Counted from the first letter of the stretch, positions 11,430-23,815 are shown. The stretch: 64,000 bases of DNA from Erinaceus europaeus (GCF_950295315.1 NC_080172.1:118765724-118829723), one strand, 5' to 3'. Notes: generated by a model not told the origin, from the sequence alone. Numbers and translations: made by a program.

Positions 11430-12128
11430 AAACCTTCAGAGAATGCTGAGCCGATGCCTCCAGTCTTTCCTTCTTTACTTGCAGTCCAAGTCCTTAAATA
11501 ACTTCTCAGGGAGCTGAGACTTGCTGGATTTTGTGAAGGGGTGGAGTGTGGTCTGTGATGGACAGCCTTTGGCCTGCCAGTAGCTTTGGGTAATCCCTCC
11601 AGTGTCCCTAATCACCAATGGCCAGAGGTGAGGCAGGAAACCCTGTTTGCTGCTAATTGCTGCCAAAAAATGGTCCTGTTGTGTAATCTTTCTTTTGGCC
11701 TGGCTCCTGCCATAGCCATTCCCTGAAGCAGCTCTCAGAGTGACCACCCTACATCTCCTGGATGCTGCTCCCAGGAGAAGTGAAGCTCCTGTGCTGCTGC
11801 GAGCGATGGGCTGCTCTGCACAGTGTTGGGGCCATGGACTGAGGGAGGCCAGGAGGCCCTATGTTGGGACATGTGGTATCTGGGAAGTGAGGGGGAATTT
11901 CATGTTGTGATTCTCCTCCTCCTCTCCTTCCCCTGAGAGTGTCTGGCCCTGGGCAAAGGCAGAGCTGACCTCCCTGGCCTCCTCTGTGCACAGGCCTGCC
12001 TCCTCCTCATCCCAGGCCTCACCTCCTTGGAAACACAGCTGAGGAACTGTCCTCTGATCTACGTCTCTTTCTCCTGCAGCCACAGGGACTGTCTGACTTT
12101 GGTCAATCACAGCAATGATCTTTAAAAA
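11430..12128 (-). promoter_or_regulatory. Putative promoter and non-coding first exon, PLA2G2A-like copy 1
   Basis: About 650 bp is conserved in front of all three genes (also 33035-33690 and 47460-48093). On the minus strand a GTTATTTAAG TATA-like motif (11493-11502) is followed about 60 bases later by CTCTGAAG|GTTTGTG, a candidate splice donor at 11433/11434. This suggests a short untranslated exon near 11434-11468 spliced to the acceptor before 10539. The evidence is conservation and motif spacing only. Confidence 0.4.
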
Positions 12129-12145
12129 GTGAAAAACCAACACCT

Positions 12146-13411
12146 AGAATTGCCAAAACCATCCTAAGGAAAAGAAACAGAAATGGAGGCATCACACTCC
12201 CAGACCTTAAACTATATTATAAAGCCATCATCATCAAAACAGCATGGTACTGGAACAAAAATAGACACACAGACCAGTGGAACAGAACTGAAAGCCCAGA
12301 AGTAAATCCCAACACCTATGGGCATCTAATCTTTGATAAGGGGGCCCAAAGGATTAAATGGAAGAAGGAGGCTCTCTTCAATAAATGGTGCTGGGAAAAC
12401 TGGGTTGAAACATGCAGAAGAATGAAATTGAACCACTTTATCTCACCAGAAACAAAAATCAATTCCAAATGGATCAAAGACCTAGATGTCAGACCAGAAA
12501 CAATCAAATACTTAGAGGAAAACATTGGTAAAACACTTTCCCATCTACACCTCAAGGATATCTTTGATGAATCAAACCCAATTGCAAGGAAGACCAAAGC
12601 AGAAACAAACCAATGGGACTACATCAAATTGAAAAGCTTCTGCACATCCAAAGAAACTATTAAACAAACAGAGAGACCCCTCACAGAATGGGAGAAGATC
12701 TTCACATGCCAGACATCAGACAAGAAACTAATCACCAAAATATATAAAGAGCTCAGCAAACTCAGCCGCAAAAAAGCAAATGACCCCATCCAAAAATGGG
12801 CAGAGGAAATGAACAAAACATTCACCACAGAGGAGATCCAAAAGGCTAACAAACATATGAAAAACTGCTCTAGGTCACTGATTGTCAGAGAAATGCAAAT
12901 TAAGACAACACTAAGATACCACCTCACTCCTGTAAGAATGGCATACATCAAAAAGGACAGCAGCAACAAATGCTGGAGAGGATGTGGGGACAGAGGAACT
13001 CTTTTACATTGCTGGTGGGAATGTAAATTGGTACAGCCTCTGTGGAGAGCAGTCTGGAAAACTCTCAGAAGGCTAGACATGGACCTTCCATATGACCCAA
13101 TAATTCCTCTCCTGGGGTTATACCCCAAGGACTCCATAACACCCAACCAAAAAGAGGTGTGTACTCCTATGTTCATAGCAGCACAATTCATAATAGCTAA
13201 AACCTGGAAGCAACCCAGGTGCCCAACAACAGATGAATGGCTGAGAAAGCTGTGGTATATATACACAATGGAATACTATGCAGCTATCAAGAACAATGAA
13301 CTCACCTTCTCTGACCCAGCTTGGACAGAGCTAGAAGGAATTATGTTAAGTGGACTAAGTCAGAAAGTTAAAGATGAGTATGGGATGATCCCACTCATCA
13401 ACAGAAGCTGA
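12146..13411 (+). pseudogene. C-terminal part of L1 ORF2, frame still open
   Basis: The frame is open from the truncation point to the stop at 13409-13411, about 421 codons with no internal stop. It covers the ORF2 region after the reverse transcriptase core, including the C-terminal Cys-rich segment ([18 protein letters not shown]) and the conserved [11 protein letters not shown] end. The endonuclease and catalytic RT domains are missing because of 5' truncation, so it cannot retrotranspose alone. The open frame indicates a young copy. Confidence 0.9.
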
Positions 13412-14766
13412 CTTAGAAGATCTGAAAGGGAAACTAAAAGCAGGACCTGATCAAATTGTAAGTAGGGCACCAAAGTAAAAACCCAGTGGTGAGGGGTAGA
13501 CATGTAGCTTCCTGGGCCAGTGGGGGGTGGGAATGGGCGGGAGGGATGGGTCACGGTCCTTTGGTGATGGGAATGGTGTTTATGTACACTCCTAGCAAAA
13601 TGTAGACATATAAATCAGTAGTTAATTAATATGAGAGGGGGAAATCAATTGTATGTCTCAAGGGTTCTCAAAAGACAAACTGAATCTTTTTAATAGATAG
13701 GCTACGTATTTGATATGTGGACTCTCTCAAAAGCCTAGACCAAGTAGATTAGAAGCTTCCAATAGCACAGCTATATACAAGATACTGGGTACTGTACAGC
13801 AAACCATAACAAAGGGACTCTTCAAAGTTAACCCAATTAACAAATAATGTGATGATAATATTAACTATTGATTGTCTTTTTGAACCCTAAGACAGCAGGA
13901 ACCTCACATCTTCACTATAGAGCCCCTACTTCCCCCAGTCCTGGCACCCTTGGATAGGGCTCACTTTCCCGTATGCTTCTCCCAATCCATACCAAATAAT
14001 ATTGCATCCGCCGATCACAACCTAACCAAAGCAACGATTGCCATCTCAACATGCTTCACCTCAGTGTGTATCCAGAGACTTCACGTGTGGAATGACAACC
14101 CTTCAGCTTCATTACTCGGGTGAGACCTTTCCTTTTATAGTACACTCTAATTTCATCTCAGGTAGTTCACTTTCTAACAAAGTCCCATAACCTAGACATA
14201 CACCAGTTTCTGTGAGAGAGAGCGTATGTGCACACGTATCCATAAACTACTGCAAAATATATACCTGAAAGCAGGATTACACTAGAGTTTGCAGTGAGTA
14301 CCTCCCTAACACTTCCTCTCCACTATTCCAATCTTGGGATCCATGATTGCTCAACAAATTGTTTGGCTTTGTATGTTAACTCTCTTTTCAATCACCAGGT
14401 TCCAGATGCCACCAGGATGCTGGCTAGGCTTCCCTGGATTGAAGACCCCACCAATGTGTCCTGGAGCTCAGCTTCCCCAGAGACACACCTTACTAGGGAA
14501 AGAGAGAGGCAGACTGGGAGTATGGACCGACCAGTCAACGCCCATGTTCAGCGGGGAAGCAATTACAGAAGCCAGACCCTCTACCTTCTGCAACCCTCAA
14601 CGACCCTGGGTCCATGCTCCCAGAGGGCTAGAGAATGGGAAGGCTATCATGGGAGAGGGTGGGTTATGGGGATTGGGTGGTGGGAATTGTGTGGAGTTGT
14701 ACCCCTCCTACCTTATGCTTTTGTTCACTAATCCTTTCTTAAATTAAAAATTTAAATTAAAAAAAA
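12146..14766 (+). mobile_element. 5'-truncated L1 retrotransposon with long 3'UTR
   Basis: The insertion is bounded by a target duplication of about 16 bp (GTGAAAAACCAACACCT on the left, GTGAAAAACCACACCT after the tail). The allied site in copy 2 near 33680 is uninterrupted, proving insertion after that duplication. The element holds the end of ORF2, then about 1.35 kb of 3'UTR and an A-rich tail (14745-14769). Nearly all other L1 pieces in the window match parts of this 3'UTR. Confidence 0.9.
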
Positions 14767-14784
14767 AAAGTGAAAAACCACACC

Positions 14785-15240
14785 TCACTCCTTCACAAAC
14801 TCATTTTATAGTGACTTAATAATGTTTAACATGATTGTGGGATAACAGTGGTACAAGTTCATGTAATTTCTACAACCAGAGTTCCCTGTCCCCTCCCCTC
14901 CACTGGAAGCTTCCCTATTCTTTATCCCTCTGGGAGTCTGAACCAGAATCTTTATGGGTGCAGATGGTAGAAGGTCTGGTTTCTCCAGCTTCTTCTCTGC
15001 TGGACATGGGTGTTGGCATTGAATCCACACTCCCAGCCCGTTTCTGATTTTCCCTACTGGGGTGGGGCTGTGGGGAGGTGAGACTCCAGGACACAGGGGT
15101 GATATTGTCTGCTCAGGGAAGTCAGGTTGACATCAGGGTAGCATCTGTGAGTGGCTGGGTGAAAAGTGTAAGGTATAATGTAGAATCAATGGTTTAATCA
15201 TTAAGAATATAAATGCAAATGGACTGCAGATAAGACTGTG
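14785..15240 (-). repeat. L1 3'UTR fragment
   Basis: Reverse-oriented match to the last part of the L1 3'UTR. It is shared with 33715-34140 in unit 2. Confidence 0.6.
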
Positions 15241-16400
15241 TTCTTCATATTGCAGGGTGACTGTGTTTCCTACTCTGCAGAGGCCTGCTGGTCTCCCAGA
15301 CCTTAGTGTGAGGGTGAGATGGAATTGTCTTGTTTTGTCACCCCATCATCTAGGGCTCTTTAGGGAATCTTTGGATTTCCACACAGACTTGATGGGCCTA
15401 ACTTGTAACAGACCCCTCCCTCCACCCTCACTGGCCACTTCCATCAGGAACATCAGCACAAGCCCTCCTGTGGGCCTCTCCAGGACCTGTCCTCACTGCA
15501 GAGCAACAATGGTGGGGACCCCCAAACCCTCTGAAGGGAGGCTGGTCAGCCTGCTCTGCCCCTCTAGAAAGATGGGTCCTGACATGAGTGCAGCCTGGAA
15601 TCTTCCAGCTGTGACCATGGACTGTGAACTTAGACTGACAGGGATTTGAGGTCACACAGGCTCCTGTCCTAAATATGAGTAGACCTGGGCCCTGGATCAG
15701 ATCATGGAGTAAACACTGAATGAAAGTTTCATATTTTTTTAAAGTTCAGACGCTACTCTCTGCCCTGATCCAGCTTTCTAGTCCTATTCTCCACTCTGAC
15801 ACCATCTTCCCAGACTATATTTTTAGTCCATCTGCATGTTACCTGTCAGGCTCAGGTAAAAATAACTAAACTCATGGGTCCCTTGGAACATTCCTAAAAT
15901 AGACTTCCAGCTTCTTCCCACATGATGAACTCTAATTGCATTCCTCCCTTTGTGTTTCTGCTCATTGACCAATCTCTCCTGCTTTGTATCTTACCACCTT
16001 TAGCCACCAAGTGTCCAAAGTATCCAGGACTTTGCTGTCCTGACTTTGCTGGGGAGATGGTCTCACCAATATGTCCAGGAACATCATCTCTCCAAAGACC
16101 TACCACACAAGGGAAAGACAGACAGGCTTCAGTGTATTGATCCACCTGCCAATGCCCATTCACAGTTAAGAAGTAATTGCAGCTTCCAGAATTGCAGATG
16201 CCAGAACTACCACCTTCTGTGCCCCATAAAGAAATTTGGTTCCTACTCCCAGAGGGACAATACATAGGGAATCTTCCAATGGAGGGGATGAGATATAGAA
16301 ATCTGGTGGTGGCAACTGCATGGAATTGTACCCCTGCTACCTTACAGTCTTGGTCATCATTATTAAATCACTAAGAAAACTTAAAAAAATAAAAAAGGAC
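15241..16400 (+). repeat. L1 3'UTR fragment
   Basis: Sense match to the L1 3'UTR (compare the reverse of 49000-50100), ending in an A-rich tail near 16385. It lies head to head with the preceding reverse fragment. The unit 2 counterpart is 34440-35530. Confidence 0.6.
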
Positions 16401-17029
16401 TGCACTACTTTGGTGCTCTAATCATGGTTTTGTAGTGGAGAAGGCACAGCCTCCTCCCTGCTGCCTGAAAGCTGTCAGCAGGCTTCATCTGAAGATACAC
16501 TGTGCCCTGTCACAGCCCTGTGCTGAATCTGAACTCCCAGAGTCTCAGGTGTGGCCTCCTTTAAGACAGGGGAACTCTGGGTAATGAAGGCAGAGTTACC
16601 AGGGGGCAACGTCCAAGATCACAGGCGTCCCCTTTGGGAGGAGCAGACAAGCCCAGGTGGAGCCTTGGAGCCTGAGCGGCAGTCAGAGGCCTGAAGACTC
16701 CAGAGAGCAGTTGACACAGGTGTCCAGCGGACAGGGTTTAAAAGTGCTGAGATTGCAAACATGCCGGGAACATGGCAAATACAAATTACGGCTGCACACA
16801 GGTCACTGCTTTTTACTGGGCTACTGATCATGGAGAGCAGCTGCTCAAACACACAGGCCTGTGAAGTATGTCAGGATGAGAGCCCCCAGAGTGATGCAGG
16901 CAGCACGGCCCATGCTCCTCCTGACTCTGTGTCTTTAAACTGAAGACCCTAAGGCCCTGGATAGCTTCCTCTTTCCCCTCCTCTGGTTTACTTCTAAATT
17001 TGTTGACACCTTTAAAAGGTGGGAATATG
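16401..17029. other. Non-repetitive-looking stretch between L1 and SINE, no gene seen
   Basis: About 630 bp is conserved in unit 2 (35531-36165). It has short open frames on both strands but no splice pattern or protein match I recognise. Confidence 0.4.
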
Positions 17030-17265
17030 GGGCCTGGGCATAGTGCAGTGAGTCACTCACACATGGCTCAAAGCACAAGGGCCCGTGTAAGAATCCAGGT
17101 ATGAGTCCCCTTACCCCCATCAACCTGCAGCGGAGTCATTTCACAAGCGGTGAAACAGGTCTGCTGATATCTGTTTTTCTCTCCTTCTCTCTGTTGTCCC
17201 CCATCTCTTGATTTCTCTGTCCTGTCCAACAAAAAACAAACAACAGCTATAATAACTGTAACTGA
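17030..17265 (+). repeat. tRNA-derived SINE
   Basis: Head GGGCCTGGGCATAGTGCAG, a pyrimidine-rich body and a tail CCAACAAAAAACAAACAACAG. The following L1-like element starts directly after the tail. Same in unit 3 (36165-36386). Confidence 0.7.
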
Positions 17266-18160
17266 GGGGGTGGGGCCAACATGGTGACTTGGAAGCACAA
17301 GCTGGTGTGAGCTCCAACAAGCAGCAGCTTGTGACCTGGGATTCTCTGGATAGGGCAGGATACTGGGCTGCCAGCAGGAGGGTATATAAGGGGGGTACTC
17401 AGGGTGACACCATCACATCAAATCGATGGGTTTACAGTCAACAATATTTATACCCTTTCCCCATATTTGGGAGCTAGTCTTTTTCCCTGATCCAGATTTC
17501 TGGTCATTTTTCCAGCCATGATATCATCTCCCCAGACAATAACTTGGAATCACTACCATATCTGACTTCATGCTTAGGGGCAAAAGTAAAATAAAAAATA
17601 AAAAAAATTGTAGCCACAGGCCCTTTGGAATATAACTAAAATATGCCTACTAGCTGTCTACAAAAGGAGTCCCTCCTCCAACTCTTCATCTGCACTATTA
17701 CAGCCTTGAGGTCAATGATTGGTAAACATATGTTTGGCTTTGTATGTTACCTTTCTTTTCAGCCACCAGGTTCCAGATTCTACCATAATGTCAACCAGAC
17801 TTCCCTGGACAGATGACTCTACCAATGTGTCCTGGAGCTCAGCTTCCCCAGAGCCCTGCCCTACTAGGGAAAGAGAGAGGCAGGCTGGGAGTATGGATCC
17901 ACCTGTCAACACCAATGTTTAGCTGGGAAGCAAATACAGAAGCCAGACCTTCCACCTTCTGTATCCCACAATGACCTTTTGTCCATACTCCCAGAGGGTT
18001 AAAGAATAGGAAAGCTATCCCCCCCCAAAAATAAATAAAAACTAATAAGAAATCTATTAGGGGAGGGGAAGGGAACCAGAGGTCTGGTGTGGGAATTGTG
18101 TGATGTTGTGCCCTCTTATCCTATGGTTTAGCCAATGTTTCCTTTTTATAAATAAAAAAA
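17266..18160 (+). mobile_element. ORF-less L1 derivative (5'UTR start joined to 3'UTR)
   Basis: The element starts with GGGGGTGGGGCCAACATGG, a typical L1 5' end, keeps about 140 bp of 5'UTR, and jumps near GTGACACCATCACATCAAA into L1 3'UTR and tail. No ORF1 or ORF2 sequence remains. The unjoined partners are visible elsewhere: 5'UTR at 52300-52350 and 3'UTR around 49660 on the minus strand. The copy in unit 3 has the same junction and flank, so one insertion was copied by segmental duplication. Confidence 0.65.
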
Positions 18161-18164
18161 ATAA

Positions 18165-18418
18165 ATATAACAATAACAACTGTAACAAGGGCAAAAAATG
18201 GGGAAAATGGCCACTAGGAGCAGTAGATCATAGTGCAGGCCCTTGGCTCCAGTGATAATCCCAGAGGCAAAAGAAAAAAGTGTTAGGGTGAGGGGCAGGG
18301 CTGTGTCTCAGGAGCTGAGAAGGCATTTTTTCATGGGAGAGGCTCTGGCTTCCTTCCTCAGGACCATGTGAGTGCAGCAAAGGTAGAGATGGTGGAGCCG
18401 TGCCCCCCTCATACTCTC

Positions 18419-18449
<31 letters not shown>

Positions 18450-18572
18450 GTCTCTGCATTTGCACGTAAATCTGCTGAAAAGAATGTGTGAGGGTAGGAG
18501 AGAAAACAGACTTTTATGCCTGAGATTCCACAGTCCGTAGTTCAATCCCTTGTATCACCATAACCTAGACTT
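18165..18572 (+). repeat. tRNA-derived SINE fragments
   Basis: Near-identical to 3656-4060, including the CTCTCTGTCTCTGTCTC tract at 18413-18455. Confidence 0.5.
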
Positions 18573-19145
18573 GAGCTGAGCTTTGGTTCCAAGAACACCC
18601 AGCCAAAAAGATCTGTGTACACAGATGCTCATAGCAGCACAATTGGTAACAGCCCAAACCTGGAAGCAACCCAGGCACCCACCAATAGATGAGTGGCTGA
18701 GGAAGTTGTGGTCTATATACAGCATGGAATACTACACAGCTATTAAAAATGGTGCATTCACCTTCTTCATTTCTCCTTGGATGGAGATTGAAGGAATTAT
18801 GTAAATTGAGATCATCCAGAAAGAGAAGGATGAATATGGTTTGATCCCACTCATACAAAGAAGTTGAGAACTGAGATCAGAAGGGGAAACACAAAGCAGA
18901 ACATGGACTGGGTTTGGTGTATTGCACCGAAGTAAAGGTCTCTGGGGCAGGGAGCTTTCAGGTCCTGGTGCCTGATGTTGGAGGAGGACACACTAGACTG
19001 AGGGTGAGAGTTATTTTGAAACTGAGAAATTTTCACATGTACCAACACTATATATACTGTGAACTATTAATTCCCCAGTGAGAAAAGAAAGTAAAGAGTA
19101 ACAAACACAACACACAAATAAAAATAAATAAAGGTGGGGAGACAC
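18573..19145 (+). repeat. 5'-truncated L1, end of ORF2 and short 3'UTR
   Basis: Almost identical to 4060-4635, with the same premature stop in the ORF2 C-terminal frame. It is a segmental duplicate rather than an independent insertion. Confidence 0.75.
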
Positions 19146-19214
19146 TGGTTTCCCTCTGGTGCATGAGGTTAAGCAGCCAGTATGTGGACACAGGCACCCA
19201 CCAGAACAGCTCCA

Positions 19215-20943
19215 TGTCGTTTTCTCTGGGTTGGCTTCACGGGCGGGTAACAGACGACCAGAAACACGCGGCTGAGCTGAGAATGCCCTTTAATCTTTAT
19301 TCACGAGCGGGAAAACAACCTAATCACCACACAATGTGCTCCTCCATGTTTTTCCTCCAGCGGCAGCAGCAGGAACTAGGAAGTACGTAGGATAGGGGGC
19401 GGGGAGAAGGGAGAAGCGTGAAAAGGCAAAGACTAAACCACAATCTCATGGAGGTGGGGGCAGTGAGACCAAACCAATGTGAAGCATACTAACAATTCCC
19501 CCTTTTAATTTTAACTAACTGACCATAGTATCAGGAGTGTGGGGTGAACAGAAACCTATATCGTACAGGCATTTTCAAAAAAGAAACTGGCACAAACATG
19601 GAGGAACAAGTAAGCGAGCAACAAGAACCAGTGTGCTGTCAAGGGAAGGCCTTAGGGGGGCGTTTCTTGCCTCTGTGGGCAAGGCTTTATCAAGCTAAAG
19701 GAACTTTCCAGCCTCTGTGGGCTTTTCTTGTCTTGACGGACCTTTCCTATCTCTGTGGGCATTACCTAGCATGGGGTGGGTATGGCCTATAGAGTCCCAT
19801 GGCAGCTGGCTGCAGTCAGTCTTTGAGAAACCCAGCAGCATAAAGGAAAGCTACTGTAGGGTTGTGTACCAGTAAGTCCGATAGAAGTTCCAGTTCAAAG
19901 CAGATGTCCACTGAAGAATTGCCGGTGGGTGAATTGTTGCATGAGGAAGGTCAGCCGCTGGAATTCTGTTCTTCTGTAGAGAACTTGACAGCTGCAATTA
20001 ACTGACTTAAAGTTAATGTTTACCAAACTTCAAACACACACATAAACATGGTCTTCAATACACAAGGAGAAAAACTTTTGTTACGAAGACATGTCATTTT
20101 AAACATGAGTTTAGATCTGTACTGTCTTAGCCATATGGGGAGTGCATTGTCCGGTGGTGGCTTCTTGCCCAACTTCATCTCCAGGAATTTCAGGTAGCGA
20201 TCTCTGCAGGGATCTCTGCGTATTCTAGCTCCTCTGCCTTCACAGCCAAGCTGGGGATCTCAGCCAGGGGGCCCAGTCCTGGCAGGGAGCCCATGGTCTC
20301 CAGGTGGTCTGGGATCTGCCCAGACTTCATAGCAGGAGGGTGGGTGGGCCGGCAGTGCAGAAGGTGCAGCCATGTCTGCTGCCCTGCTCCTGGAGGCCAA
20401 GCAGCATGGAGGGAGCCCACGCCCAATGCCCTGCATCACGCAGTGGCGAGCCAGCTCCTGTGGGTGGGTGTTCGGCGGAAACCACAGTGTGGCCCAGAGA
20501 GAAATGTCCTAGAAACAGAGAAACAGTCTCACGAAGAAAGGGCAGAGGCCTTTGGAGACCTCTTCACAAGCAGAAAAGCAGCCCATAGTGGATAGGTAGC
20601 CAAATCTTCACTTATCTGGGGGATGGGCAGGTCAGGTCCCACACTGGTGCGCCTTTATATCATTTTCACCAGGCTGGCTTCACAGAGGGGTAACAGATGA
20701 CCAGAAACTCGTGGCTGAGCTGAGAATGCAGTTTAATCTTTATTCACGAGCGAGCAAACAGTCCAACACCTAATCAACACACAATGTGCTCCTCCATCTT
20801 TCTTCTCCCCGGCAGTGGCAGGAACTCAGGAAGTACATAGGATAGGGGGCGTGGAGAAGGAGAAGCACAAAAAGGCAAAGACTAAACCACAATCTCCCAG
20901 AGGCAGGGTGAGTGAGACCAAATCAAAGTGAAGCATACCAACA
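19215..20943 (-). mobile_element. Short ERV with two LTRs and a foreign internal segment
   Basis: LTRs at 19215-19494 and 20658-20943 bound the element, with a perfect 6-bp target duplication GCTCCA (19209-19214 and 20944-20949). Unit 3 has the empty site near 38810. A polypurine tract adjoins the 3' LTR. On the minus strand the 5' leader leads into an MGCFSACEEV start that stops after about 23 codons. Sequence at 20115-20475 has no counterpart in the other ERVs, and ERV 3' non-coding sequence resumes below 20110. There is no pro, pol or env. Confidence 0.8.
20115..20475 (-). other. GC-rich coding-like segment inside the ERV, possible captured host sequence
   Basis: This part is far more GC-rich than the surrounding ERV sequence. 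The minus strand contains a 78-codon frame (20190-20426) with a protein-like composition (segments such as SGQIPDHLETMGSLPG and KAEELEYAEIPAEI). A second frame continues as YLKFLEMKLGKKPPPD after what looks like a single frameshift. I cannot name the source protein. It could be a processed cellular transcript picked up by the ERV, or an unusual gag. Confidence 0.4.
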
Positions 20944-20949
20944 GCTCCA

Positions 20950-21342
20950 TGTTGAGTCTGGGATGTGTCAGGAGGACCCAAACATCCCCACTAGGTGTTT
21001 GCAGGAGTCAATTCAAGTTGAAGTTATCCAGGATTTCAGCAGAGGCTGGGGAGATGCCTGGGCAGCATCACCCTGAATTCTGGTGAGGAGCCAACCAGGC
21101 CAACACCTTGCTCACTCCCTCCAGGATTGTGACACTGGGTTTCACTTGCTTTCACTTCTTTCTGACTCTCTCTCAGGGTCTACAGCCCTAGCAAAGCAAC
21201 TGAACTCCAGCCACTTCTATAAGCCCCTCATTTTAAACTGGAATGTTGACACTTACAAGCAGCCCTTGGTTGTACCTCCAAGACAGGTCCAGAAATTAAA
21301 GACTCGGTGTTTGCCTCCTGGTAATTAGAGAATTCTTTAACA
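20950..21342. other. Duplicated flank, no gene seen
   Basis: Matches 38815-39207 in unit 3. Only short frames are present and I see no recognisable element. Confidence 0.4.
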
Positions 21343-21787
21343 TGTTGGATTCTTCAATGTCAGTCCTTAAAGCCAGTCCTCCGCCCTGCTCCAAACTCCA
21401 TTGCTGAAACTATGGTCTATTTACATACTTATTGTTTTGCCTGAAAGATCCCCACCATGTTATCCCTCAGGGTATTGCTAATTCAGTTGAACGATTGCAA
21501 CAGTTGCTAAGGACAGTTCCCCCTTCCCATTATGCCACTTGCCTCTCTCCACCACCTCTCCTGAACATTTCCTTTTCCGACTTGCCACTTCCAGTTTCTA
21601 AGATATAAAAAGCATTGTCTCTGATCAATAAAGCCATTGAATTGTGTTCCCGCTCAACCACGAGTTCCTGGTCTCTTCTTTCTCCTGCGTCACTGAGTAA
21701 GGAGCAGCCCGGGTTGGCTCTAGTCGAGTTCTCTCCAACCCAGAGAGCATGTGCCTGGGAAGAAACACCCGCAATCCTAGCCCAGCA
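21343..21787 (+). mobile_element. Solo LTR
   Basis: Runs TGTTGGATTC to CCCAGCA, with GATATAAAAAGC (TATA-like) near 21602 and AATAAAG near 21626 in plus orientation. Unit 3 has the same insertion at 39208-39654. The target duplication is unclear. Confidence 0.6.
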
Positions 21788-22016
21788 TTTCAACAGACAT
21801 TCTTGCATGCTCCTTGCAGAAGGTGGTGCTCTTGTCTTTTCCCAAAAGACAGGAGATCAGAGAAAGAGCCACAGACAATGCCTTGTTCAGATACGTTGAG
21901 AACATATTGTAAGAGCAGGAAAGCAAAGGAAAGTGTGTGCATGGTCACACACTGGGTCTAAGGATGAGGAGCAGAAGGGAAGATTAAGAAAAGACTTGAA
22001 CACAGAAAACATAGAG

Positions 22017-22237
22017 GGACTGGGTGGTGGCACACCTGGCTGAGCTCACCTCTAACCATGCAGGAGGACCCAGCTTCAGTCCACAGCCCTCAGTCCCCAA
22101 CTGCATGGGGAAAGGTTTGTGAGTGGTGAATCAGGGCTGCAGGTGTCTCTCTGTCTCTCTCCCTATCATCTCTTTATTTCTAGCTGCCACTGTCCAATGA
22201 AAAAATAAAGATAATACAATAAGTTACATAAAAAGAA
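22017..22237 (+). repeat. tRNA-derived SINE, well preserved
   Basis: GGGACTGGGTGGTGGCACAC head, CTGTCTCTCTCCC tract and an AATAAAGATAATAC tail. This copy and 39888-40105 are the clearest basis for the hedgehog inference. Confidence 0.8.
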
Positions 22238-22243
22238 ACACAT

Positions 22244-22710
22244 TGTTGGATAGTATGCCAGCCCCCCCCAGCTTAAACACCAGTATGTCTGTATGAGATT
22301 AGTTTGATCCCATTCAAAGCTGTGGTCTATTTACATAAATCACTTACATTTACATAAAGCACCACCTTCCCTCCAGGGCATTGGTGGTTCAGTGGTAGAA
22401 TTCTCACCTGCTCAGCCCCCTCTCCTTGTCACACTCTGATCTTCCACCAGTCACTTTTCTCTCCACCCTCTCTATGTCACATCCTGTTTCCACCCTACTT
22501 GGAGAGTATAAATACAGCTGCTCTTCTGATTAAAGACACTTGGAAATTGCTTTCCGGCTCTGAGAGTTCCAGAGTGTATCTCCTGCGAAGTTAGTGCGGC
22601 ACGAGTTCTTGATTCCTCTCCCATGCAGCAGCCTAGATCGGCTCCAGTTGAGTTCTCTCCAACCCAGAGAGCACTAGCTCGGGAAGAAGCACCCTCAGGC
22701 TATCCCGGCA
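22244..22710 (+). mobile_element. Solo LTR, specific to unit 2
   Basis: A 467-bp LTR runs TGTTGGATAG to CCCGGCA, flanked by a perfect 6-bp duplication ACACAT (22238-22243 and 22711-22716). Unit 3 has the empty site near 40108. GAGTATAAATAC and ATTAAA motifs mark promoter and polyadenylation signals in plus orientation. Confidence 0.85.
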
Positions 22711-22814
22711 ACACATAAGTCACCAAAGGAGTGATATAGAGATCTCAAGGAGAGCTTTTCTTCTATGTCATAAAGTTTCTATATTTGTTTATTAATTTGT
22801 CTACTTCTTTCTTT

Positions 22815-22925
22815 TCCTTTACCACAGTGCCAGTCAGTCCTGGCCCGTGTTTTTTTGGGGACTGTGGAGATTCAGGCATGAGAAGTGTTTTGCATAACCA
22901 TTATGATGCCTCTCCCACACCAGAG
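22815..22925 (-). repeat. SINE fragment
   Basis: The reverse complement carries the ATGGTTATGCAAAACAC / CATGCCTGAATC block seen in other hedgehog-type SINEs here. Counterpart at 40215-40320. Confidence 0.5.
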
Positions 22926-23224
22926 CAAAGAAAGGTTGGGTTGGTCAGTGATCAGTGAGAGTTTGGGCAATGTTTCGTGATGACCTTTCTGGCCCTTTGC
23001 TGTTTATTATGGTCACAGTGTTCTGGTTGATGTTTCTTGGGGATGGCCATAGTCCCTGTACATTATACAAGCATTAGGATTTGGGCTGATCAACCAGCCA
23101 TCCGATCATGTGTTTTTCTTGGTTTGTAGCAACCATTCCAGGTGGCTGGGAGCCCCTTGCCCTGCAGCCCTCAACCTTTGTTCTTCAGCCAGAATAAATT
23201 CACCCCCTCCTTCCTACCATCCTA

Positions 23225-23475
23225 CTTTATTTTTCCTCATCACATCAGCTCTTTGTTTCATTTCTTCTTTTTCAATTTTTAATGTCCTTGTTCTTTATTG
23301 GATAAAAACTGAGAGGATCAAGAGTGAAGGAGGAAACAGAAGAGGGAGAGACACCTGTGACACAACTGCCCTACTTGTGAGCTTTCCCTGCTGCAGGTGG
23401 GAACCAGGGCTTGAACCTGGATCCTCGCACATTGTAAGCTATCTGCTCAACCTGCACACCACGGCCTGACCATCA
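23225..23475 (-). repeat. tRNA-derived SINE
   Basis: Reads on the minus strand as GGTCAGGCCGTGGTGTGCAG through a B-box-like GGATCCAGGTTCAAGCCC to an A-rich tail. Counterpart at 40620-40850. Confidence 0.8.
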
Positions 23476-23815
23476 TTTCCTAATTTATGTAACACACGTC
23501 CTCACAAAGATACAGCTGGGGAGACACCTACAAGATCTTGGAAGTGATAGAGGTCACCAGATAGGAAATTTCAGACACTGGTACCAGATCACGGTCCAGA
23601 GGAAGAGTAGGGCTTTAGGATGCTCAGAAATCAAAGGCTCTGGCCAAAAAGTTCTAAGATGTCTCTACTCAGGATGTTGGATCTCAGAGCAAATAATTTT
23701 CCCAGTGAAGAGGCTTTTCCAGGAAAGATCAAATTTTCAGCAAGATGACTCTTTCTTTTTCTTTCACTTTCCTCTAATATATTTGTAATGCCACACACAG
23801 GACTTTTCTTGTGCA

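Noticed and set aside
12619..13266. 215-codon minus-strand open frame
   Set aside because: Antisense shadow of the open L1 ORF2 C-terminal frame at 12146-13411.
14294..14747. Overlapping plus-strand frames of 137 and 145 codons
   Set aside because: They fall in the L1 3'UTR and recur broken in every other copy of that 3'UTR.
16401..17029. Possible additional exon of a neighbouring gene
   Set aside because: Conserved between units 1 and 2 only through duplication; no splice-bounded open frame could be supported.
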